A stretch of 32,444 nucleotides of DNA from Bacteroidota bacterium (GTDB lineage: Bacteria > Bacteroidota > Rhodothermia > Rhodothermales > UBA10348): positions 1 through 32,444 of the forward strand of contig JAJCYR010000026.1 in assembly GCA_029262775.1 (NCBI GenBank). Direction: 5' to 3'. Positions 1 to 7,763 of this stretch are shown one piece after another. The notes below the pieces were generated by a model. It was not told the origin of the DNA, searched no databases, and was given only the letters and a program-made list of their open reading frames with translations. The position numbers and the translations under genes are program-made. Every line of letters starts with the position of its first letter. The first letter of the stretch is position 1.

Positions 1-1134
1 GGCGCCGCGGCTTACCGCATCCACCAGATTTGGACCGGTCTCGGCCGTCTGGGGCCGCCATACCTGGATGATGGCGCCGGGTGGCAGTGCGAGACGGGTC
101 TCGGCGACTTCGTCCCAGGCCATGAAGAGCTTACCGTGGCGCGCTACGATGTCCGCGGCGCGGTCCATGAACGCGTTGTACTGGGCCGGTGAAAGGGTTT
201 GGACCTCATCGCCACCCACGTGGAAGTACGCACCGGGGCTGCGATGGGCGATTTCGCGGACGACGTCCTCGACGAATGTGTAGGTCTCCTCGTTGTCCAT
301 GCACAGCGAACTGAAGCCGACCTCTATGCCAGTGTAGGGCTCGCGGCGGTCCGCGTCGCAGTTGAGCTCTGCGATAGAGGCCAGCGCGGCGTTGGTATGG
401 CCGGGCATGTCGATTTCGGGCACGATCGTGATAAACCGCTCGGCGGCATACGCCACCAGATCGTCCCATTCGGCGAGGGTGTAGTAGCCACCCGCACCGC
501 CTCCCACCTGCGAACGCGCGCCAATTTCCGTGAGCGCCGGGCGCCCGGGGATTTCCAGGCGCCATCCCTGGTCGTCACTCAGGTGGAGATGCAAGCGGTT
601 CAGCTTGTACATGGCCATGAGGTCCATGTAGTGCTTCACGTCTTCGGGGCCAAAAAAGTGGCGCGATACGTCCAGCATCGCCCCGCGCCACGCGAAGCGC
701 GGGTGGTCCCGGATGTGCACGGGCGCTACCGATAGCGCGTAGGGCGGTGCCCCGGAATACTCCACGACGGGCGGCAGGAGCTGGCGAAGGGTCTGCACGG
801 CGTAAAAGTATCCCGCCCCGGCCTGCGCGGAAATGGTGATCTGGTCCTGGCGGATGATCAGTTCGTAGCCTTCGGTGCCCAGATCGGCGCTTGTGGAGGG
901 CCGAAAAACGATGGAAGACGGTGTGGCGTCGGCTTCTCTCGTCGTGCCGTCGTCCGCCACATCCTGGCCAATGAGTTCCTGCAGGAACCGGGCGGCCGGG
1001 CCCGCCGTCGCGTCCCGGACCTCGACCGGGGTCCCGGACGACACCGCGAACGGCGCCCCCGGCCGCTGCTCCACTGAGGCCGGCAACGGAATCACGTTCA
1101 CCTGTATGAGCATGACGAGCGCAAGTACGTGCAT
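1..1134 (-). CDS. Beta-N-acetylhexosaminidase, glycoside hydrolase family 20 (3' end cut by window edge)
   Basis: This gene encodes a GH20 exo-hexosaminidase that removes terminal GlcNAc/GalNAc from glycoconjugates or chitin/peptidoglycan fragments. The frame is open from the ATG at 1134 to base 1 (378 codons), so the C-terminus lies outside the window. The N-terminal part has the GH20b-type opening (IPLPASVEQ, about residues 15-23). The catalytic barrel carries the family signature FHVGGDEV with the Asp309-Glu310 pair, in which Asp positions the substrate N-acetyl group and Glu is the acid/base. An upstream DMPGHTNAAL block and the RGAMLDVSRHF barrel entry also fit. The leader is only about 11 hydrophobic residues with no basic residue, so export is uncertain. 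The start is 3 bases after the rsgA stop and in the same frame, which suggests co-transcription with rsgA. The family call is firm; substrate and localisation are inference. Confidence 0.93.
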   Translation of the reverse strand, partial: MHVLALVMLIQVNVIPLPASVEQRPGAPFAVSSGTPVEVRDATAGPAARFLQELIGQDVADDGTTREADATPSSIVFRPSTSADLGTEGYELIIRQDQITISAQAGAGYFYAVQTLRQLLPPVVEYSGAPPYALSVAPVHIRDHPRFAWRGAMLDVSRHFFGPEDVKHYMDLMAMYKLNRLHLHLSDDQGWRLEIPGRPALTEIGARSQVGGGAGGYYTLAEWDDLVAYAAERFITIVPEIDMPGHTNAALASIAELNCDADRREPYTGIEVGFSSLCMDNEETYTFVEDVVREIAHRSPGAYFHVGGDEVQTLSPAQYNAFMDRAADIVARHGKLFMAWDEVAETRLALPPGAIIQVWRPQTAETGPNLVDAVSRGA

Positions 1135-1137
1135 GGT

Positions 1138-2151
1138 TCAGAGTCTCCGGTCTTTTTTTTCAGCCTGGATACGCTTGTACAGCTTGCCGGTCTCCTTGTC
1201 CTTGCGACGGCGTTCGGCCACACTCCGGTCGTAATGGGCCATTTCGCGGCGCAGTTTCATATAGCGTTCGTATCGGTCGGCATCCAGACTGCTGGCAGCC
1301 AGGGCGCCCAGCACCGCACACCCTTCCTCGACTTCGTGCGAACAGTCGCGAAATCGGCATTCACCGGCAAGCGTATCGAGATCCGAGAATGTTTCGGCCA
1401 GTCCGTCCTCACTTGACACCATGCCGAATTCGCGCATACCGGGCGTATCTATGAGCCAGGCGCCCGACGGGAGTTCCATCAGGTGGCGGCTCGTAGTCGT
1501 ATGCCGCCCGCGGTGATCGTCCTCGCGGACCGCGCCAGTCGAGAAGGCATCGGTTCCGAGGAGATGGTTGGTGAGCGTCGTTTTTCCGACGCCCGACGAT
1601 CCCAGCAGGCAGTACGTCCTGCCGGATTCAAGTCGGCGTGCGAGGGCGTGCATCCCGAACCCCGATTCGGCCGAAACCAGATGGATGGGCGCGGCTTCCC
1701 CCGATGCACGGATGGCGGTCACGAGGGCATCTTGCCCGACGTCGTCCAGCAGGTCGGCTTTGTTCAATATGATTTCGGGCGCGACGTCGCCATCGCGGAC
1801 GGCGACCATGTAGCGCTCCAGGCGGGCCACGTTGAAGTCCCGATCACACGACTGCACGATGAATGCCACGTCCACATTGGCCGCCATGAGCTGCACGGCG
1901 GCCTCGCCCCCCGCCGCGCGGCGCCGTAGTACTGTCCCGCGTGGCTGGACGTCGTGTACAATGGCCAGCGTGTCGTTGTCAAACAGCTCGGCCTCCACCC
2001 AATCGCCAACCACCGGCAAGGCCTCGTCCGATTCGGCCATGAACCGGAAGCGGCCCGTAAGCTCGGCGCGGATTTCGCCTGCTCCGTTGAGGACGGTCAG
2101 GTGGGTGCGGTGAACGGAAGAGACGCGGAAGAGACTCGGGTTATGAATCAT
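1138..2151 (-). CDS. rsgA: Ribosome small-subunit-dependent GTPase RsgA (YjeQ)
   Basis: RsgA is a cytosolic circularly permuted GTPase that acts late in 30S ribosomal subunit maturation. The permuted motif order is visible: G4 NKAD (residues 130-133), a G5-like SAES, then the P-loop GSSGVGKTT (184-192), and G3 DTPG (235-238). A zinc knuckle follows (Cys265, Cys270, His272, Cys278). An N-terminal OB-fold segment (PVVGDWVE) and a basic C-terminal helix complete the usual layout. From the ATG at 2151 the protein has 337 residues, normal for the family. The open frame continues to an ATG at 2232, but that start would run into the divergent darT gene and adds 27 residues that do not look like RsgA, so 2151 is preferred. 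The hexosaminidase gene begins 3 bases after its stop. Upstream, only about 47 bases separate it from darT. Confidence 0.95.
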   Translation of the reverse strand: MIHNPSLFRVSSVHRTHLTVLNGAGEIRAELTGRFRFMAESDEALPVVGDWVEAELFDNDTLAIVHDVQPRGTVLRRRAAGGEAAVQLMAANVDVAFIVQSCDRDFNVARLERYMVAVRDGDVAPEIILNKADLLDDVGQDALVTAIRASGEAAPIHLVSAESGFGMHALARRLESGRTYCLLGSSGVGKTTLTNHLLGTDAFSTGAVREDDHRGRHTTTSRHLMELPSGAWLIDTPGMREFGMVSSEDGLAETFSDLDTLAGECRFRDCSHEVEEGCAVLGALAASSLDADRYERYMKLRREMAHYDRSVAERRRKDKETGKLYKRIQAEKKDRRL

Positions 2152-2198
2152 CAGGAAATGGATCTGGAACCTATATTGGCGCGAAGCAATTGACCCAA

Positions 2199-2858
2199 AT
2201 GGCAAGAACGCAAGCATCGGCTTACCTGACAAAGGAGAGAGCGCTCATTTTTCGGGTGATGCATAGGGAAAATATTGCGTGGACCTTGCGAAATGGACTT
2301 CACTGTCGAAATTCGGAATCATGCGACCCTGGCTTTGTTTCGATCGGAAACGACGCGTTGATTGAACGCCGACGCGAGTGGCCAGTGCCTGTCCCGCCTG
2401 GAGGGGTTTTGGCCGACTACGTCCCGTTCTATTTCACTCCATTCTCTCCAATGTTGCTGCAGATTAGGACCGGCGATGATGATATCAGACGAAGATCTAA
2501 CCACGAGCTGGTGATATTGGCTACGTCGCTGCACAAGATCCTGGAGCACCGTATTCCGTTTCTGTTCACTGACGTTCATGCCGCTTCGATCGACGCGAAT
2601 TTTTATTCAACGCTCGAGGATCTCGACAAGATCGACTTCGGAATTTTGCAGAATAGGGATTTCAAGCACGATGCCGAAGACCCGAGGAAGATAAGTCGAT
2701 ATCAAGCTGAAGCCCTGGTCCACCAAGGTGTTCCGATCCATGCGGTACAAGCAATGCTGTGCTACGATGACTATGTTCGAGAAGAGCTAGTGGCTGATGT
2801 AAGTGCGTGCGGAATTGAGCTCAATGTTGCCACCAAACCCGACTGGTACTTCACATGA
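2199..2858 (+). CDS. darT: DarT-family DNA ADP-ribosyltransferase toxin (DUF4433)
   Basis: DarT toxins transfer ADP-ribose from NAD+ onto thymidine bases in single-stranded DNA and block replication. The 219-residue protein shows the family hallmarks: an N-terminal NAD-pocket region (IFRVMHRENIAWTLRNGL), the IG..ALIERR block, the loop YVPFYFTPFSPMLL, and the late helix YQAEALV whose Glu (residue 171 from this start) matches the catalytic glutamate. ATG 2199 is chosen; an in-frame TTG at 2190 is the alternative and adds three residues. Its stop overlaps the darG start as ATGA, so toxin and antitoxin are probably translationally coupled. The pair is divergent from rsgA and convergent with typA, and its base composition is visibly less GC-rich than both neighbours, which suggests horizontal acquisition. 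Activity against DNA is known for the family and not shown here. Confidence 0.93.
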   Translation: MARTQASAYLTKERALIFRVMHRENIAWTLRNGLHCRNSESCDPGFVSIGNDALIERRREWPVPVPPGGVLADYVPFYFTPFSPMLLQIRTGDDDIRRRSNHELVILATSLHKILEHRIPFLFTDVHAASIDANFYSTLEDLDKIDFGILQNRDFKHDAEDPRKISRYQAEALVHQGVPIHAVQAMLCYDDYVREELVADVSACGIELNVATKPDWYFT

Positions 2859-3949
2859 TTGAATTGAGAGAAGGAAATCTGCTGGAAGCTGATGTCGAGG
2901 CGCTCGTGAACACGGTCAATACGGTGGGTGTGATGGGCAAGGGCATTGCGTTGATGTTCAAAGAGGCCTACCCACGGAACTTCGACCTTTATGCCGAGGC
3001 ATGCGCCAAAGGGGAAGTCAATATCGGGCGAGTGTTCGTGACGGCGACGAACTCGTTCGTGGGACCGAAGTGGATCATCAATTTCCCGACGAAGACGCAC
3101 TGGCGGAGCAAGACCCAACTTGCCTGGATTGAGGAAGGATTGACTGACCTTCGACGGGTTCTCTTGGAGAAGAAGATCACCTCAATTGCCATCCCGCCTC
3201 TCGGCTGTGGAAACGGTGGCCTGGATTGGGCAGATGTGCGTCCGAGAATTATGCACATGCTGCGCTCCTTGGAGGATGTTTCGGCAATCGTGTATGAGCC
3301 GACCACGCAATATCAGAATGTTCAGAAGAAGGCAGGGGTCAGAATGTTGACGCCTGCACGCGCCCTGATCTCGGAAATCGTACGTATTTACGGAGTATTG
3401 GGCATTGGCTGCACCATTCTGGAAATCCAGAAACTGGCCTGGGTGCTCTCAAGAATGATATCGGCCTATAGTCAGGCGGAAGACCCGTTGAAGCTGGACT
3501 TCTCGCCCAACCGATATGGCCCGTATTCTGACAAGCTGCGGCACTTGCTCAATTCCCTGGACGGCAGCTATTTGCGGTGTTCAAAGCGATTGTCGGATGC
3601 CGGACCGTCAGATTTCATCTGGTTCGAGTACGACAATCGAGAGACGGTAGACTTGTACCTGAAAACAGAGTGCAAGGAATACCTGGACGCGTTGAAGCGC
3701 ACCGCTCAGGCAATCAGGGGATTTGAATCGCCACTGGCTATGGAGGTTTTGGCGACCACTGATTGGCTCATAAATCGACAGCACACTCCGCCCAACCTGC
3801 CCGAAGTCAAGAAGGGGATTTCCGAGTGGATGCCGGACGATCCATCCGCTGGCGCTCGTAAACTTCGCATCTTTGACGACCGACTGTTGTCGATGGCGCT
3901 TGGCCAGGTTCGAGACCACATGCCGGAGACGGCGTCAAGCGTCGTTTGA
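2855..3949 (+). CDS. darG: DarG-family antitoxin: macrodomain DNA ADP-ribosylglycohydrolase
   Basis: DarG reverses DarT modification by removing ADP-ribose from DNA and also binds DarT directly. The 364-residue protein has two parts. Residues 1 to about 150 form a macrodomain: GNLLEADVEALVNTVNT at the start, the VGVMGKGIALMFK phosphate loop, and IPPLGCGNGGLDW near the end. Residues about 165-364 are an all-helical C-terminal region (ILEIQKLAWVLSR, FSPNRYGPYSDKL, TTDWLINRQ) like the toxin-binding half of DarG proteins. The start overlaps the darT stop by four bases. The gene ends 15 bases before the typA stop, tail to tail. Full length and intact motifs suggest a functional antitoxin. No dedicated promoter is visible; expression probably depends on the darT upstream region. 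Confidence 0.93.
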   Translation: MIELREGNLLEADVEALVNTVNTVGVMGKGIALMFKEAYPRNFDLYAEACAKGEVNIGRVFVTATNSFVGPKWIINFPTKTHWRSKTQLAWIEEGLTDLRRVLLEKKITSIAIPPLGCGNGGLDWADVRPRIMHMLRSLEDVSAIVYEPTTQYQNVQKKAGVRMLTPARALISEIVRIYGVLGIGCTILEIQKLAWVLSRMISAYSQAEDPLKLDFSPNRYGPYSDKLRHLLNSLDGSYLRCSKRLSDAGPSDFIWFEYDNRETVDLYLKTECKEYLDALKRTAQAIRGFESPLAMEVLATTDWLINRQHTPPNLPEVKKGISEWMPDDPSAGARKLRIFDDRLLSMALGQVRDHMPETASSVV

Positions 3950-3964
3950 GTAATTCGGTACCGG

Positions 3965-5779
3965 TTACGCGATGTGCTTCGGGTCGAATTTCTTGCGGTC
4001 GTGCGGGCTAAGGTAACGCTTGCGAAGGCGGATGGATGAGGGTGTGACCTCGATGAGTTCGTCCTCGCGGATGAATTCAATGGCTTCTTCGAGCGACATC
4101 CGGCGCGGCGGGATGATTTTTTCGAAGTTGTCGCTACCCGATGCGCGCATGTTGGTGAGCTTCTTTTCTTTCGTGATGTTTACCTCGAGGTCGGCGTCGC
4201 GGCTGTTCTCGCCGACGAGCATGCCCTCGTAGACGGCATCGGTCGGGCCCGCGAAGAGTTCGCCGCGCTCCTGGAGGCTGATGATGGCATATCCCGTGGC
4301 TTTGCCGTGGCGATCAGCAATGAGCGCGCCGGTCGCGCGGTGCGCAATGTCGCCGGCCCAGGGCTTGTAGGTGTCGAAAAGGTGGGTCAGGATGCCGGTA
4401 CCCTTCGTATCGGTCATGAATTCAGTGCGGTAGCCAATGAGGCCGCGCGATGGGATTTCGAATTCGAGCCGCACGCGGCCGGATCCGTGGTTGACCATCT
4501 TGGCCAGGACGCCTTTGCGCGTGCCGAGTTTCTGCACGACGGCGCCCATGTAGTCTTCGGCGACGTCAATGAGCGCCAGTTCGAAGGGTTCGTGGGTTTT
4601 GCCGTGGATTTCCTTGGTGATCACGCGTGGCATGCCGACCGAGAACTCGAACCCTTCGCGGCGCATCTGCTCGATCAGGATGGCCATCTGGAGCTCGCCG
4701 CGGCCGTAAACGAGGTAGCTGTCGGCCGAACTGGTCTCCTCGATGCGCATGGCAAGGTTCGTTTCGGCCTCGCGGAAAAGCCGATCGCGCAGGTTGCGAC
4801 TCGTGACGTACTTGCCTTCGCGTCCTGAAAACGGCGAATCGTTGACGCGGAATTCCATGCTCATGGTCGGCTCATCGACGTGCAGCGGCGTGAGCGGCTC
4901 GGGGTTCTCCGCGTCGGCAATGCTCTCGCCAAGCCCGATCCCGGCCATACCGGCCACGGCCACGATGTCGCCAGGCCCCACGGCCTCGGTTTCAATGCGG
5001 CTCAGTCCGTCGTATTCGAAGAGCGCCGTGACCTGGACGGGCGTTGTGGTGCCGTCGCGGCGGCAGAGCACGACGTTCTGCCGGTTTTTGAGCGTGCCGC
5101 GCACCACGCGGCCAATGGCGAGCGGGCCGCGGTACTTGTCGGGCACCACATTGGTGACGAGCACCTGCAGACTACCCTCGTCGTGGTCGGGCGCAGGGAT
5201 GGTGTTGATGATGGTATCGAAGAGGGGCCGCAGATCGGTCAACTCGTCGGCAAGGTTCATCTTGCACTTGCCGTCACGCGCCACCGCATAGATGACCGGA
5301 AATTCAATCTGCTCTTCGCTGGCATCCAGATCAATAAACAGGCCGTACACCTCGTCGAGCACCTCTTCGGGCCGGGCGTCGGAGCGGTCAATCTTGTTGA
5401 TCACGACAATGGCGGGCAGGCCCAGTTCGAGGGCCTTCGACAGCACGAACCGCGTCTGCGGCAGCGGGCCCTCGGCGGCATCGACCAGCAGCATGATACC
5501 GTCGACCATGCGCAGCGTCCGCTCGACCTCGCCGCCAAAATCGGCGTGCCCCGGCGTATCGACAATATTGATCTTGATGTCCCCGAACTTCACTGCCGTG
5601 TTCTTGGCCATGATGGTGATGCCCTTCTCGCGCTCGAGGTCCATGCTGTCCATGACTCGCTCGCCCACGTCCTGGTTGTCGCGGAAGGTCCCGCTCTGCC
5701 AGAGCAGGGAATCGACGAGGGTGGTCTTGCCGTGGTCAACGTGGGCCACAATGGCAATATTTCGGAGTTCGCGGGCCAT
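3965..5779 (-). CDS. typA: Translational GTPase TypA/BipA
   Basis: TypA is an EF-G-like ribosome-associated GTPase involved in stress adaptation and large-subunit assembly. The 604 residues match the usual length. The G domain is complete: HVDHGKTT (P-loop), the switch I block [19 protein letters not shown] and NKIDR. Elongation-factor domains II, III and V follow, with the TypA-typical segments [27 protein letters not shown] and, near the C-terminus, [16 protein letters not shown] and a [10 protein letters not shown] block. The ATG at 5779 starts [13 protein letters not shown], the standard N-terminus. It is transcribed alone, convergent with darG and divergent from the MscS gene. Together with rsgA it flanks the darTG pair, probably a coincidence of position. 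Confidence 0.97.
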   Translation of the reverse strand: MARELRNIAIVAHVDHGKTTLVDSLLWQSGTFRDNQDVGERVMDSMDLEREKGITIMAKNTAVKFGDIKINIVDTPGHADFGGEVERTLRMVDGIMLLVDAAEGPLPQTRFVLSKALELGLPAIVVINKIDRSDARPEEVLDEVYGLFIDLDASEEQIEFPVIYAVARDGKCKMNLADELTDLRPLFDTIINTIPAPDHDEGSLQVLVTNVVPDKYRGPLAIGRVVRGTLKNRQNVVLCRRDGTTTPVQVTALFEYDGLSRIETEAVGPGDIVAVAGMAGIGLGESIADAENPEPLTPLHVDEPTMSMEFRVNDSPFSGREGKYVTSRNLRDRLFREAETNLAMRIEETSSADSYLVYGRGELQMAILIEQMRREGFEFSVGMPRVITKEIHGKTHEPFELALIDVAEDYMGAVVQKLGTRKGVLAKMVNHGSGRVRLEFEIPSRGLIGYRTEFMTDTKGTGILTHLFDTYKPWAGDIAHRATGALIADRHGKATGYAIISLQERGELFAGPTDAVYEGMLVGENSRDADLEVNITKEKKLTNMRASGSDNFEKIIPPRRMSLEEAIEFIREDELIEVTPSSIRLRKRYLSPHDRKKFDPKHIA

Positions 5780-6063
5780 GATATTTGGGGCTGGTCGTGT
5801 AGTAGTTGGCCGCCATCAGCGGGCGGTTGTCGCGGATTGCTTTCTGAAAGCTTTCTGGAAAAGCGCGTAGCCTATTTGTACTGCGTCGCATGCTCTGAGT
5901 CGCAGCCCGGGAAAGAAATTCATGCCAATTAATGCGTAGCGTAGGCCGGTGCGCGGGCCGCGCAGTTACGTTCGCACAGGTTCGCACCGTATTTTGTGGC
6001 CCACAGCCCGGCCATGCCGACAACGGCCCAGCCTTCTATAGACCCCCACAACTGCGACGACAC
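5780..6063. promoter_or_regulatory. Divergent intergenic region typA / mscS
   Basis: These 284 bases separate the divergent typA and MscS-family starts and should contain both promoters. On the plus strand TATTTTG at 5990-5996 is one base short of the Bacteroidota -7 consensus TAnnTTTG and lies about 70 bases before the channel ATG. A perfect 10-bp palindrome GAAAGCTTTC (5846-5855) sits in a larger imperfect palindrome and could be an operator for typA. An ATG at 5932 is in frame with the channel gene but gives an unlikely Arg/Pro/Cys-containing extension. None of these sites is tested. Confidence 0.3.
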
Positions 6064-7155
6064 ATGGACATCTTGACCTCCCAGGAATTCTTTGGATGGC
6101 CCCTTCTGGACTGGGCTAAACTGATTGGACTCTGGATCCTGTTTACGGCCGTAGGGCTTGGTGTCCGGCGCGTCTTCTTCGGCCGCTTCACGACGCTCGC
6201 CGCCCGGACGTCCAACCGCGTCGATGACGTCGTGGCCGAGCTTCTCGGCGGTACGCGCACGTTCTTTCTGGCGGTCGTAGCCCTTTGGATTGCCGTTGAG
6301 TACCGCACGGACGATGCACCGGCCACTGTCACGCTCCAGCGCATCGTGTTCGTCGGGCTGCTGCTGCAGCTCGGCCTGTGGGGCAACGACGTCATCCGCC
6401 TGGTCGCTTCCTGGTACTCGGCGGCCAAAAACGAGGACCCGGCCCAGATTACGGCTGTCACGGCCGTCGGACTCGTCGGTAAGATTGTCCTCTGGTCCGT
6501 GCTTTTCCTGGTAGCACTTGACAATATCGGTATTGACATCACGGCGCTTGTGGCTGGCCTCGGGATCGGCGGCATTGCCATTGCGCTCGCCGTGCAGAAC
6601 GTGCTTCAGGACCTGTTGGCCTATATATCCATCGTGGTCGATCAGCCCTTCGTGTACGGCGATTTCCTGGTCCTGAACGAGCTCTCGGGAACGGTCGAGC
6701 ACATAGGGATCAAGTCCACGCGCCTGCGCAGCCTGTCGGGTGAGCAGATTATTTTTTCCAACACCGATCTGCTCTCCAGCCGCGTGCGCAACTTCAAGCG
6801 TATGTATGAGAGGCGCGTCGTCTTCCAGGTGGGCGTGACCTATGATACGCCGCATGAAAAACTGAAAGCCATTCCGGACATGCTCCGCGCGGCGGTCGAG
6901 GCAAGTACCGATGTCCGCTTTGACCGCGCGCACCTGAAAGCGTTCGGCGACTTCTCCATCAACTTCGAGACGGTGTACTACGTGCTCGTGCCCGACTTCG
7001 CCACCCACATGGATCGCCAGCAGGAAATGAACCTGGCCATCCACCTACGCTTCACCGAAGAGGGCATTGACTTCGCTTTCCCCACCCAAACGCTACACAT
7101 CGAGTCGCTGCCGGACCAGAGTGCGGCGTCCGGGGCCAGCGACGCGCAGGCGTGA
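6064..7155 (+). CDS. MscS-family mechanosensitive ion channel
   Basis: This is a small-conductance mechanosensitive channel that releases solutes on hypo-osmotic shock. From ATG 6064 (MDILTSQEFF) the protein has 363 residues. About four to five membrane segments are visible before the pore helix. The pore-lining TM3 signature is clear: LVAGLGIGGIAIALAVQN followed by the kinked continuation LQDLLAYISIVVDQPF. The beta-domain follows (VEHIGIKSTRLRSLSGEQII, then SNTDLLSSRVRNFKRM), with a cytoplasmic alpha/beta domain after it. The extra N-terminal helices and the length resemble larger MscS homologues more than the 286-residue E. coli MscS. The Met at 6064 was preferred to 5932 because the earlier stretch is not membrane-like. 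It ends 23 bases from the convergent ruvA stop and has no operon partner. Confidence 0.93.
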   Translation: MDILTSQEFFGWPLLDWAKLIGLWILFTAVGLGVRRVFFGRFTTLAARTSNRVDDVVAELLGGTRTFFLAVVALWIAVEYRTDDAPATVTLQRIVFVGLLLQLGLWGNDVIRLVASWYSAAKNEDPAQITAVTAVGLVGKIVLWSVLFLVALDNIGIDITALVAGLGIGGIAIALAVQNVLQDLLAYISIVVDQPFVYGDFLVLNELSGTVEHIGIKSTRLRSLSGEQIIFSNTDLLSSRVRNFKRMYERRVVFQVGVTYDTPHEKLKAIPDMLRAAVEASTDVRFDRAHLKAFGDFSINFETVYYVLVPDFATHMDRQQEMNLAIHLRFTEEGIDFAFPTQTLHIESLPDQSAASGASDAQA

Positions 7156-7178
7156 GCGGGCGCGGCCAGCCGGCGTGC

Positions 7179-7763
7179 CTATTCCCGGAGCGCCAGGCGG
7201 ATCATGTCCTCGGCGCTCGTCGCATCCGGATACTTTTCGTTCACGCTTCTGAGCGCCTTGATGGCCGCCGCCAGCGACAGGCCGAGGGCCTGAAGGGCCG
7301 CGAGAGCGTCCTTGGCCGTGTCGGGCTGGGTCGATGCGCCGCCCGCGATGTCGTCACTGAGTGCAGCCATCCGGTCCCGGAGCTCGAGGATCATGCGCTG
7401 TGCCGTCTTCTTTCCAACGCCTGGAATGCGGGTCAGCATGGCGAAGTCCCCATCCACAATGCGGCGCTGGATTTCCGACGGGCTCATGGCGCTCAGCGCC
7501 GCGAGCGCAAGCTTTGGGCCGACGCCCGATACCCCGATCATGAGCGAAAACACGTTGTACTCGGCATCGGTCGCAAACCCGAAGAGATCCTCGGCGTCGT
7601 CCCGGACGGCGTGATACGTGGTCAGTTTGGCGGGTTTGCCCAGCGCCGGCAGGACCTCGAATGTGGACGTCGGAATGAATACGCGGTAGCCGATACCAGC
7701 CGCTTCTATGATGGCTACGGTGGGTTTTTTGAGCGTGAGCGTTCCGGAGATGTAGGCGATCAT
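7179..7763 (-). CDS. ruvA: Holliday junction branch-migration protein RuvA
   Basis: RuvA binds four-way DNA junctions and loads the RuvB motor. The protein has 194 residues, the normal size. Domain I is an OB-fold starting MIAYISGTL. Domain II carries two helix-hairpin-helix motifs, MIGVSGVGPKLALAAL (about residues 75-90) and IPGVGKKTAQRMIL (about 113-126), which contact the junction backbone. Domain III is the short RuvB-binding C-terminal helix bundle (DALAALQALGLSLAAAIKAL). It is the last gene of the aroE-Rieske-nadE-ruvA run: its ATG overlaps the nadE stop as ATGA, so translational coupling is likely. No ruvB or ruvC is in the window. Confidence 0.96.
   Translation of the reverse strand: MIAYISGTLTLKKPTVAIIEAAGIGYRVFIPTSTFEVLPALGKPAKLTTYHAVRDDAEDLFGFATDAEYNVFSLMIGVSGVGPKLALAALSAMSPSEIQRRIVDGDFAMLTRIPGVGKKTAQRMILELRDRMAALSDDIAGGASTQPDTAKDALAALQALGLSLAAAIKALRSVNEKYPDATSAEDMIRLALRE

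Noticed and set aside
1132..1140. Possible rsgA-hexosaminidase read-through fusion
   Set aside because: The two genes are in the same frame separated by TGA and one codon, but each has normal domain boundaries and no recoding signal is visible.
4880..5932. 350-codon open frame on the plus strand
   Set aside because: It is the complementary frame of typA and shows no domain.
5929..7044. 371-codon open frame on the minus strand
   Set aside because: It is fully antisense to the MscS-family gene, has no recognisable domain, and its composition is that expected from the GC-rich complementary frame.
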